DNA from: Membranipora membranacea
Taxonomy: Eukaryota > Bryozoa > Gymnolaemata > Cheilostomatida > Membraniporidae
DNA length: 64,000 nucleotides
Assembly (NCBI GenBank): GCA_914767715.1
Contig: OU612070.1
Span: 1,381,501-1,445,500, forward strand
Reading direction: 5' to 3'
Part shown: piece after piece, positions 23,359 through 33,557 of the stretch
How the letters are laid out: every line of letters starts with the position of its first letter
Numbering within the stretch: position 1 is the stretch's first letter
Translations under genes and position numbers: made by a program
The notes under the pieces: model-generated
Databases searched by the model: none
Told to the model about the DNA's origin: nothing
Seen by the model: the letters and a program-made list of their open reading frames with translations, nothing else

Positions 23359-25618
23359 ATTGACTAATGGCGTGTTTATTTTATTTTAATCTCATCCAGA
23401 AAAAGGGTGGGGTGGCTAGCCCCTGTCCCTAATGCAAACAGGAAGTGGCATTGGCTAAGTTGATCTTGCTTAGTTACCAGGTTGGGAGTACCTTTGACCC
23501 TTGTTTATCCCAACTTGTACTGATGTGATTGGCTCAAAAATAGTTTGGTTAGAAAGAGGAGGTGTTGATTGGTCAGAAACTGATACAAAGTCAAAACATC
23601 AGCACATGGCCCATAACAATATAGTAAGCTTCATTGACTGATTACAACAACAATAGAATAGCGACTTAGATTGGATTTTGTCATGCCAATACACATATAA
23701 TAAAAATCATTTCTTATTCACTTCCAGTGGCAGAAATAATGACATTTTAGTAGACATTTATTACAATAACAATGACCAAATAATGGGCTGTGTCCAGGTG
23801 TATGTGATTACACTTTGCTGTCTTGATGAGTGTGAGCCAATTAATTCTCGCTTTACTATTACCTAGTTTTTGCAATCCATTGATATCATATGATCAAAGA
23901 TTATAAATACTAAGATATGACACTCCTATCAAACTGCGGTCTTCAGTTGAATAGGCAAGCGGCCGCATGAAAACGAGTGTTACGCTTCAATTATGAGCTT
24001 TATGATTAGTGGCTTTCAATAGAATTTCAATAGGAAATTCAAAATTTACACAGGTAGCCTGTTTGTTTTTCATGAAAATTATGTATTTCCAAATTTCACT
24101 GAAACTTCAAATAAAAATATTTTAGATCTAGACATTTCAGGCATCTCAATGATGTAAAAATCAAGATCATGTGATGATTACTAACAAGTGATTTTGAGTT
24201 ATGAGGATTTTTTTTAGCAATTTTTACAAACTTTAAGATGTTTTGACACACAAGACTTACTCAGATAAACAGTTCTCTTTACATCAAAAACTAGTATTTG
24301 CATGTCTTAAAGTAGATCCATGTAAATAAATGTGTTATCTAGTTATTTCAGTCTTCAGGGTGATAAAAAATCCAAATGAATTTGACGGCCTCCTAGAGAG
24401 TAGTATTGAAATGTGTTAGCAGTGGGTGACTTGGAGAAGCTTTCTGTTTTGTGGCATCAGATCTTGTCCATTTGTGCACCACAGTTACTCAGCGCATCTA
24501 AACATGGACTATCAATATTATTGAATAAGTGCAGTCTATGTCAATGCACAGATCAGTTTCTTTGAAAATGAATTCAAATTATTGAGTATCGAGTTAGTAT
24601 GGATCTTACTCGAGAGGATATCGTAGGATCTTATTGCAAGATTTGGTAAAAAACTATAAAGTACACTGTAGGATCAACTAAGTGACATTGGCCTTATCAT
24701 AGCGTTTGAGGGGGAAACATGACTAACGATAGTTTGACTACCAAGGGAAGGTGATATAAATGCAACTGTGGTGATCTTACCTTACCACTTACTATTTTGC
24801 CAGCGACTAAACGCCTGGTACGTTAACTATATGATAGCTGAGATTATGGGTGGAGTTTCACTGATGTAGTTGAGTACTAGAGTATGGACCTGAGTTTTCA
24901 TGTTATAACGCTAAGCTCAATCTAAAATAAAGGCCCCATCATTCATGCAGATGGTTGGGTAATTTTTGCTTAGCATAATATGTATAGAAGAGACATGTCC
25001 ATATGGCGCTATGAACTGGACACTTTTTGGGCCGTCTCTATAGCCACATTTACCTCTTAAATTGGAGCAAATGTTCTCAAGTAAATATCTTGATTGAGGT
25101 GATTGGTAATAATGATTATTTTCATGGTTCACAAAAAGATTATGTTGGAGGGGGAGGGAGAAAAGAAGGCTGTTTTTGGGCTGTTTTTATCTAGTTTTCA
25201 GCTAGTGAATGACAAATTTCATAAATCTGACACCTTCCTTTGGTCAGCTTAGAATGACTGTTGGTCATAGGAAACTTTGTTTGATGTAAGGGCTATCTAA
25301 TATTGTGTGTACCTTGTCTTACTCATCTCACAAAGGAATTTTAGCCACTAAATCAAATATATCTGCAGAATCCATTGACTGACTACATGAATAAATGCCT
25401 AGACTGTGGCCCATATGTTCTGGTAACACATGTAAAAAAAATCAAGATAATTGCATGCACCATTCTCAGGCAAATCTGAAATAAGTAAGGCTATGTCTGC
25501 AGAAAGAAATCATTTCTACATTGTAATCTTATATAAACAGAGCGAGCGAGCACATCATCCTAAAATGACAAACACTCGTTTTCACGCTTGAATTGCTGTG
25601 GACAGGGAACAGCGGGAG

Positions 25619-25810
25619 TGTCATGTCATAGTCATTGATATGATGTCCTGTTTTTACATCGTTTTGGTAGTACTATATAAGAGATAGTTTTTACTCCGTT
25701 TAGTGTGTGTTGTTTGAGAGAGCAATAAAGATGCTGGTGTGCAATTAAAAGTCTCGTCAGTTCCCCTAGTAACCGCTCAGTGTGCGGCATAGTGGTTTAC
25801 TGCCGTCACA
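25619..25810 (+). mobile_element. Solo-LTR-like segment
   Basis: It begins TGTCATGTCATAG and ends CCGTCACA, with a TATATAAG box at 25674-25681, an AATAAAG signal at 25723 and the spacing expected of U3-R-U5. No matching 5-bp target duplication was found and no internal retroviral-type coding region is present, so this is tentative; it could also be an ordinary promoter. Confidence 0.3.
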
Positions 25811-26081
25811 ATAGATAAACAAACAAATACCAAAATGCATATAATATGTATACATAAATATTTGCCAAGGAAAGTGGTTGATTTAGTGTATAATGAAAGA
25901 ATTACATAAGACCACACTGAAAATGTATTGTGCTAAAGAATGATGAATGTCATTTCAGATAACAGAAACAACGGTTTCCCTGAAAAGCTTAAATGTCTTG
26001 ATTCTTGTTATCCTCACTGCACCAGACCTAGAGAGTGCCATGTCCTTCCAACTTTTGACCATGTTTACCTCGAGAACATAA

Positions 26082-29000
26082 CTACACTAAGTTGATTGGA
26101 TTGCCCTCCATATCCAGCCATGGCCACCAGACTCCTCCATGGAGGCTTGGATTAGACTCTTCCCATTGTTCTGGTACATTATTGGGTGGTACAGATCTCT
26201 CAAGGAACTCAGCCAATCTGGACAGCATAACATCCACTATACCAGGTAATGTCTGTATGAAAACAAGATTCAGAAATAAATAGTTATCTCCTTCCATAGT
26301 AATTGGATGACATTTGAAGGGGTTAGAGAAGGGAAAGGGAGATTTGAGAAGATTAACAGTGCAAACAGATAAATCCCTTTTGAAACAAGAATCTATAACT
26401 TAATGGCGAACAAAATCAAATCCTTTTCTAATGGTGTGTCATATAGTCAAACTGACCTGAGATAGATCTGTTGTCTCGTAGGGATCTGCTGTGATATTAA
26501 ACAGGAATATGTTCTGGACATCTTTAGGGTCCATTTTGTTGAGGATCTCTTCTTCTAAATCGAAAGCTGCCTTGCCTTCTATCTGCATAGCTGCAATAGT
26601 ATATTGGTTGTATAAAAATGAAAAGTTGCCATTTGGTTTGTTAATGATGGTACATGACCTCCTCATTTAACCTCATAAGACATCCTCATCCTCATTCCTC
26701 CGGGATATAGTGTCAAATTGGTTTCCATCTTGAGAACCATCTACCGTACATTAAAATTATTTTTCAGAGTTAACATCTGCATTATCGACAACTTGGAGAG
26801 ACTAGGCTTTTCAAAATGTAACAATAATATTACTCTATCAAGATGTTTACCTTCATTGCTGACAGGTGGATAACGACCACCTCTTCGTGGATTACCAGTT
26901 AGCAGCTTCATGTGGCCCATCCTTAGACCAGCCTGAAGCCGATTATCAAATGGTGATCCCTCCTTCAAAACTCCATACTCAGTTGAGAGCGTGTCTATAT
27001 TGTAAACCATTTCCTAGAAGCAAACCTCAACTATGCAAAAATAGTCTTGGGATTGTTTTCACACAAATCTGAAATAATTTCTTGAAATCTTTCGTATAAA
27101 TTGGGATTGAAAAAAATTCTTATGATCACATTGACGAATCCGAATACTCTAATTTTTCACAAATGCTATCTGATTTGCTGTCTGATCTATTTGAAAATTC
27201 AAGTCAATATATATGTAAACAGCATTAGTTAAGAAGATGGAATGGAAAAGCTTCTCATCGATTTGGGCCTGGAGCAAGAGGGAGAAGGGTTACAATGACT
27301 AATGGGGGAATCAAATGGAACAATTATGAGGAGACGTTTGAGCCTAAGCATATCCAGAAGCTGAATCACAGGACTGGTTTGTATAAACAAGAAGTAACAG
27401 CTTCTCCTTGGTAAACTTTTTTTTTATTCCAGTCTCTTGGTTTCATTTCACCGTTACGGATAAATTGGCTGAGGGTCTATGGATAGGCTGGCTGCGGGGG
27501 ATTTCACCCATGAATCATAACATAAAATAGAAGTTTGCACAAGTGTGTGGCCTTATCTTTAGACAAAGAGATGTATTAATTTTATCTGGTGGCTTTTGCT
27601 GGTCAAGCAGGCAGAAAATTAGTCTATGAAGTTTAACTGAGAGGATAGGGATAGATTAATTGCATATTTTAGATTAATCTCATCAATTTAGTGTTCTTAC
27701 ATGTCTGGGGCTATGTCTAAGTTCTTACATGTCTGGGGCTATGTCTAAGTTCTTACATGTCTGGGGCTAGTCTAAGTTCTTACATGTCTGGGGCTATGTC
27801 TCAGTCTCCCCTGCAGAGCTGACCATTGATTGACACTATCCAGTCCTCCAGGTATGCTGATTCCTGCAGCATGGAGGAGTGTCGGGTACCAGTCAGAGAT
27901 GTGCATCAGCCCATTGTATACAGTCTTATGCCTGGGTGCTTTTGGGCCACTCATAAAACCTGCAACTCTAGTACCTGAAAATTGTAATTATAGATAATAT
28001 ATAAGGTAAAATATAGCTATCAACTGAATTCTATAGTCATGGGTAATTTACATGCCATTTTGAGTGTGAGTAATATAACAACATGTAAATATAATAATAT
28101 AGTAGAAAACACATCTCTACCCATTTATGTGTGGATTTTACATGTTTTATGAATGTGTGTTTTGTTCTCACTTACCTCCTTCCCACAAACTGCCCTTTGT
28201 ACCACGTAGCGGGTAGTTTGTTCCGACACCTCCCCGTACCTGGGAAGGAGCCCCGTTGTCACTTGAGTAGATAAAAATTGTGTTCTCCCACAGTCCTCTA
28301 CACTTCAGAGCATTAGTTATGTTGCCTACAGCTTCATCCAGCATGGTGATCTGTCCTGTGAAGTTATAAAGATGAAGACTGACATTACATAACTTTTAAC
28401 AGAACAAGATCTGCTAACCTCCGTCTTATACATGTATCAGTTTGTCGACTGTATATTTCTGATTTGTGGTCTTCTTGTCTTGCATAAAGGATGCTACACA
28501 AAGAATACGCACTGTGTTCACAATCGACAAAAAGGATGATAATATTGGCATCAGCAACATTTCAGGGTTCAGGATATGTCTGGCGGTTAAGGGTTAGGAT
28601 TCGGCAAGGTTTATTTCCTGCCGCCAGACATCATTTTGGATTAGGCACTGGTGAGCCGTTCATCATATAGCCAGGTATGGTCAGATTAACTGTGTGCTCG
28701 CACACAGTATGTATATTTCCCTCTTCCTCATTGAAAAAAGAGTAGTCAGTTATGGCGGGCAAGGGTATATAGGCTTGGGCCTTAGGGGGTCCGCCAAATA
28801 GAGCAGTCAAAAATGACACTGTACATAAGATGAAAATTATGATGAAGAAGACAACAATGCATTGAACAAGATATATCTTTGGTGACAATATAGTATCTCA
28901 GAGCGGGTAAAATGTCAAAAGAGTTTTTTACTTACCATAAAGGTCAATATCAGCTGAGTTTTGTTTAGCTAGTTTGGGGTGACATGATGTTAGCAATCAC

Positions 29001-31240
29001 TGATTTTTATTAGCCAATTTTGGAGCAAAAAAACAAAAAGGGTGCATAACGTGAGCTAGGATTTCAATATTTAAACCATGTTATAAGAAAATATTTCTGC
29101 TTCTAAGATATTTCGATTTCGTTAGGCCTACCTGCTAATGCCCTCCTGTCTTTATTGTCAATGTAACTGTACTGTTTTGTGTAGCTCTCAGGTATTTGAT
29201 AAGGATAATGTCCATTTTGTAGCGCTACATGCATGTACATTGGAGGTGAGTTCCCATCCTGTAATAAGAAAGTTGAAGTTGCTACTATATCACTTGTTTC
29301 TCATGTCATCATATTGAATTATTTTCCTTTTCATGTCTCATCTGATTTTTGTGAGAAAACAATTATAGCATTTAGGATGATATTCATATTGCCACTTCTG
29401 ACATGGCAACATACTTGATGTCAAAGCCTGTACGCAGTGACCTTATTTATGCATAGACTTAATAATTATTATGTCTATGTATTTATGTGATCACCAAGGA
29501 AATGATATATTGTACCAGATTTGCCATTCTTCACAGAGCTGATGAAAAGAGGTAAAGTAGAGCGATGGATGGAAATAAACTAGAAGGGCAGGTTTTATTG
29601 CCAAGTTTACCTTTTGGTTAATGATACGGACAGCTTCATCAGCGAATACAAGGGAAGAATATTCACCGACCCTACTGGAATCAGGAGTTGTGTTATTCCA
29701 GAAATCTAATCCACCATACGGAATGCCTGTATTAGCATCAATGGTAACATCTAAAACATGGATTGTGAATACTTTTGTTGAGTAATAAAAAACAAAAATT
29801 GTCATGATGATTGCATAACTAAAATCAGCTATATATGCCAAACCGAATATCTGATCTGATATGAAGTCCAGTCCAGGTGAATATCATGAGTTCTATTAAT
29901 TAATTAGCAACAATTAATTAGTTCTCAGGCTATCAATATTATTCAGTGACTAAGTTTGGTTCGAGACAAAAAATCGAGAAAGATTTTACCTCAAACTTGA
30001 ATACATTCTACAATATGTCATAACATAGAAATTGCATGTATAACACCAATAACATCACCTTTTCCAAGTTCAAAATTTGGCTGGCGAACCTCAGTCTAAC
30101 AATAAATCATGCTGCACTTGAAATTAATCACTCAGTTGCTGGCAAATGATACAATGCAGCATTTTGACCTCTAACAGGCTCAACTATTTTTGGAGGGCTG
30201 AACCCACATTCAAACAAATGTGCATAGGAACAGCAGATAATAATAGTAATGATGTTTAATGGCATGGATAAAAGGGCTTACACTGATGAGTATAGTAGTC
30301 TAATTTTCCTTGCATACATCCGAAGTAGGTATCGAATCCTCTGTTCGTTGGTATATATTCCTCCTGGTACATTCCAAGATGCCATAAACCTAAAAAATGA
30401 GAAAACAAATTTTTGTCGCAGAGAGGTAAAACCGCTGACTAAATAGAAATCTAAATTTTTTTGTAAGAGAATGGCCGCAGCCTATTAATGTTTATTTGTT
30501 GTTATAAACACCGATGATAAATTTAGCTACCTGTACTGTACCCGCCAAAAAAATCCAATTAAATTAAACATTAATAGTTGTTGGCCATCGATCTTTTAAC
30601 ATTCTTAGAAAGATTGATGACCCTTATTATTACAGTCCTTAACAGGCCATGAACACTCACCAATCGCATGCGTGTCATATCCTTTTTTCTTTAACTGTTC
30701 AGGAAGCAGGCTGAAGTTAAGGGGAAGTCCGCGTGGCTGTGGTCCTCTAACAACTGAATGCTGAAGTCCAATGTTTATTGCATATCGCCCTGTCATATTA
30801 CACACGAAACAAAGTATTACTACAAGTTTTTGATGCACCCAAAAAGCTGGGCTGGTTAAAATGCTCTCTTTATAACTCCTTTTACAAGACGTAACAGAAC
30901 CAGTTTATATGATATGCCATGACATATTTTTAACCTTACCAGTCAAAAGAGCTCCTCGTGATGCAGAGCATGCATGCTGAGCGTAATAATTGTCCAATAT
31001 GATTCCTTTCCTGGCTAGTCTGTCCATCACTGGAGTCTTGATCCCTTGCCCAGCACCCCCATTGTAACCGATGTCTGGATATCCGATATCATCAGACAGG
31101 ACAAATATTATATTAGGGGGTGTTTCCTGTCTCCTTCTGTATCCTCCCCACGGCCTGCTGCTGGCAGCATATATTGTTGCTATCTGACAGCACGATATAA
31201 TGAGCAACAGAACAAATAAACAGTTTACCAGTAGTGACAT
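26082..31240 (-). CDS. Arylsulfatase-B-like sulfatase, copy A (10 exons, 547 aa)
   Basis: The exons are 30940-31240, 30661-30789, 30282-30389, 29611-29750, 29132-29258, 28176-28355, 27784-27974, 26851-27013, 26457-26590 and 26082-26252. All are GT-AG and phase-consistent (1644 nt). A signal peptide (about residues 1-25, [17 protein letters not shown]) is followed by [19 protein letters not shown] (metal-binding Asp50/Asp51), the formylglycine site C91-[24 protein letters not shown] (144-149), LQNGHYP (His243), DEAVGN, SSDNG (Asp301/Asn302) and [11 protein letters not shown] (Lys322). From memory the order and numbering match human ARSB (Cys91, Lys145, His147, His242, Asp300, Asn301, Lys318). 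ARSB removes 4-sulfate from N-acetylgalactosamine in chondroitin/dermatan sulfate in lysosomes or outside cells. Two features are odd. Residue 145 is Leu, not the usual Lys of GKWHLG, and the formylglycine motif has Ala in place of Pro. Activity is therefore uncertain. Confidence 0.9.
27693..27804. repeat. 28-bp tandem repeat spanning the exon 7 donor site of sulfatase A
   Basis: Four units of gttcttacatgtctggggct-type sequence occur; the third has lost 2 bp. Read on the minus strand, each unit reproduces the exon end CCCCAGACAT and the donor gtaagaac. The unit nearest the exon is the one that keeps the frame (SPRH|EMVYNID). The others lie downstream of an in-frame TAG. Copy B has four full units at 62434-62547. 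Confidence 0.88.
28631..28818 (-). CDS. Candidate alternative terminal exon of sulfatase A
   Basis: This lies in the intron between exons 5 and 6. On the minus strand an excellent acceptor (tcttcttcatcataattttc, then atcttatgtacag) precedes an exon entered in phase 1, the phase in which exon 5 (and the 18-nt microexon) ends. It encodes 61 residues ([20 protein letters not shown], later [20 protein letters not shown]) and stops at TGA 28631-28633. AATAAA follows about 15 nt later. The open frame, acceptor, stop and signal are all kept in copy B. The isoform would stop before Asp301/Asn302 and Lys322 and so could not be an active sulfatase. No ATG precedes it in frame, so it is not a separate gene by itself. 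Confidence 0.45.
28936..28953 (-). CDS. Candidate 18-nt microexon of sulfatase A
   Basis: CTGATATTGACCTTTATG is flanked by actcag and gtaagt and is in phase 1 on both sides, so it would add six residues (ADIDLY) without changing frame. Skipping it gives the better match to ARSB ([17 protein letters not shown]), so it is either a cassette exon or the link to the alternative terminal exon. Copy B keeps both splice sites at 63662-63679 with one synonymous change. Confidence 0.35.
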
Positions 31241-31307
31241 TGCGGTAGATGACCTCTTATGGATGCACAGATGAGATCTCTGACACCTCTTTCACTGATC
31301 ATCAGGG

Positions 31308-31314
31308 TTTTATA
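31308..31314 (-). promoter_or_regulatory. TATA box of sulfatase A
   Basis: On the minus strand, gaTATAAAAcc lies about 70 nt before the ATG at 31240, which predicts a start site near 31282 and a 5' UTR of about 40 nt. Confidence 0.55.
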
Positions 31315-32367
31315 TCCTACAGGAGTACTTAATTTGAAGGCTTAGATTATTGCTGTGGTTATAGAATGATGTATGGATGATAAATTGATAATGCTGTGAT
31401 CCCCACTGCTACCAATATCAATTTGAAACCAACTGATACTTTCGTCATAAGAGTCTCAAGGCTGCACTGTGGTTTTTAGGGATGAACGGTACCATGCTGT
31501 TACCAACCTGTAACTGGTGACATGTAATAAATCAAGCCAATGAAAATACCTCTCCTACCCAAGTGTTCCAATAGGCTTGAACGACCATAATATGTACATA
31601 GATTTACTCCCACTTAAATAATGCAAGTCACCTTCCATGCCCAACTGCGTCAATGACTATTCCCAACTGCGTCAGCGTGTAAACAATCAGCTACTAATAA
31701 ATACCATCTTATACAACCAATGACAGACTGTCAATAAGATAATACTCATTTACCAATTCATCTGTTTTTACTTGTCAGTGTCACTCATTCAATAGCTTTC
31801 TATGGAGACAAATGTTCCTTGCTTTCGTCAATTTGGGCTAAAATGAGTTCATGTAGCAAAGATACCAATTCAAGATAAAAGTTCAACGAAGGTTAATGGC
31901 TTGCTGTTTTAAATAATCTTCAATTCTATTTATCCTTAAATTATTCAATCTGTTTCACCTTTTTCAACCACACTTTGCAATGTTTTGCTCCGGATTATTT
32001 GGAATGGGTCTGTGACAAGACTTCAATGTTTTGATTTTTTGTCTCTGGATTAGGCCATATTTCTCCCATTCATTCACTGTGAGGCTTTTTGTCAACCCTG
32101 TAGTGGACGATGTTTTGTTGTTTGGGCGTACTTTGTTCGGCAACAAAGGTTAAGAATTTCATTACATTTCCAATGATTCTATAACTGGTTTGTAACTTTG
32201 AATACTGACCAGCAAAATGTGACCGTTGAGTGTATAGTTTTTGCTTGTGATAGAACATACCCTATAGGAGTTTAATTTTTTTCTAGAGTTTAATTTCGCT
32301 ACTATGGTGAGTGAGTTTAATTTAAGATACACTAAATTTGGCTAGTAGGCTTACTAGCAAAAATTAA

Positions 32368-32600
32368 AAAAAAATGTCCAAGCTGGGATTCGAACCCAGG
32401 GCATACCCTCCATTGATTGCAAGGCAGACACTTAGACCATAGTTAAAGAGCTCTAACTCCGGTGGTTCAGTGGCATTACATTATCATCTCGAGGGGAGAT
32501 GATAATGTAATGCCACTGAACCACCGGAGTTAGAGCTCTTTAACTACTTAGACCACTACACCGCAGTGCCTTGCATGCTTAGGTAAGGTGTATTCATGTA
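32368..32600 (-). mobile_element. tRNA-derived SINE-like sequence interrupted by a palindrome
   Basis: With the palindrome removed, the minus strand reads gcggtgtagtggtctaagtg, then gtctgccttgcaatcaatgg, then ctgggttcgaatcccag. The last part is a perfect T-arm with a GGTTCGAATCC B box; the first resembles an A box. The acceptor stem does not pair, so it is a tRNA-derived retroposon head rather than a working tRNA. Confidence 0.55.
32440..32546. mobile_element. Perfect 107-bp palindromic insertion with 9-bp target duplication
   Basis: Two 51-bp arms (32440-32490 and 32496-32546) are exact reverse complements around a 5-bp loop (gaggg). The flanking sequence cttagacca is duplicated on both sides (32431-32439 and 32547-32555), and removing the palindrome restores a continuous tRNA-like sequence. 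Each arm contains TGGTTCAGTGG, which fits a Pol III A box. Confidence 0.85.
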
Positions 32601-33557
32601 TAATTCTACATTGTTTATGAAAATGAGTGGTGTTTATTGCTTAGGAAGTAATTTCGGCTATCATACAATTTCGCTACTTAGGCAAAAACGCGAAAAGCGA
32701 ATCCTAAATGCGGCGAAAACTAAACTCCTATAGGGTAGTGTTTCTTTAGTATTAATTCTAGATTGAAGTCTCATCTGTGAAATTTCTGTATACATTCCAG
32801 CACTAAGATTGCTGTTATGTTAGAATGGCATGCTGCGGTATCAGAAGGGAGTCACTGTCTCCATAGAAAGCTATTGAATGAGTGACACTGACAAGTAAAG
32901 TCCTTGCTACATGAGCCAACGAAATGCGTGGAATTGTCTTCCCACGCGTGGTGGGTGCGGCTTCATAGACTAAACACACCCACTTTCCTTACCTTTTGAC
33001 AACATTGCTAAGTGAGTGACCAATGGGCCATGACCAATGAGTAAGGAGTAATGACCAATTAAATACGCTCTATTGTACCAACTGGCCAATGACTGAAGCG
33101 TAGGTTCACAACGTGGTTAACAACACGAACATGCTGGTCTTTGAAAAGACACATCGTTAGCATGGCCAACGGCATGGTTTTGCATGAACAACGCGTGGAA
33201 TTGCCTCCCCACGCGATTTCGTGGGCCTGTCTAGCTACACCTTTAAAACAGATGAATTGATGAATAAGTATTATCTTATTGACAGTCTGTCATCGGTTGT
33301 ATAAGATATTGATATTAACTCTGTAATGTGTTTTGCTGCGGATTATTTGGAATGGGTCTGTGACTAGACCTCAATGTTTGTGATAGAACATAGTGTTTCT
33401 TTAGTTTTAATTCTAGTAGCTAGAATTAATACTAAAGAAACACTATGTTCTATCACAAGCAAAAACTATACACTCAACGGTCACATTTTGCTGGTCAGTA
33501 TTCAAAGTTACAAACCAGTTAAAGAATCATTGGAAATGTAACGAAAGTCTTTCTTAA

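Larger units (their letters stand above)
20532..25863. other. Block present only in copy A (5.3 kb)
   Basis: In copy B, tgatgtgtga is followed directly by ggccaaggaaagtgg. In copy A the same two sequences are 5.3 kb apart. This is either an insertion in A or a deletion in B. The block contains the Cys-rich gene at 22.5-23.4 kb, an AT-rich (TA)n stretch at about 21960-22230 and an LTR-like segment at 25619-25810. No terminal repeats mark the block as a single element. Confidence 0.7.
17914..31320. repeat. Segmental duplication, copy A
   Basis: From tgatttatatcgta at 17914 onward the sequence matches 53574 onward in the same orientation, with a few percent differences by eye. Matching blocks are 17914-18389 with 53574-54049, 18390-20210 with 56677-58393, 20211-20531 with 60292-60607, and 25864-29272 with 60609-64000. 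Copy A alone has 20532-25863. Copy B alone has 54050-56676 and 58394-60291. The right limit of the duplication is not visible because copy B runs out of the window; the end given here is only the end of the duplicated gene's promoter. Genes carried are the cecropin-like peptide and the sulfatase. Confidence 0.93.
32260..32735. mobile_element. MITE with CCCTATAGGAGTTTA ends inserted at TA
   Basis: The terminal inverted repeats are CCCTATAGGAGTTTAATTTT and (reverse complement) CCCTATAGGAGTTTAGTTTT. It is flanked by TA on both sides (32258-32259 and 32736-32737). The inverted arm at 33440-33455 reads aacactatgttctatc, the uninterrupted site with a single TA, which confirms the insertion. A TA duplication points to Tc1/mariner-type mobilisation. 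Confidence 0.85.

Noticed and set aside
32368-32600. A functional tRNA-Cys or tRNA-Ala gene
   Set aside because: The T arm is perfect but the acceptor stem does not pair and the gene is interrupted; better explained as a SINE head.
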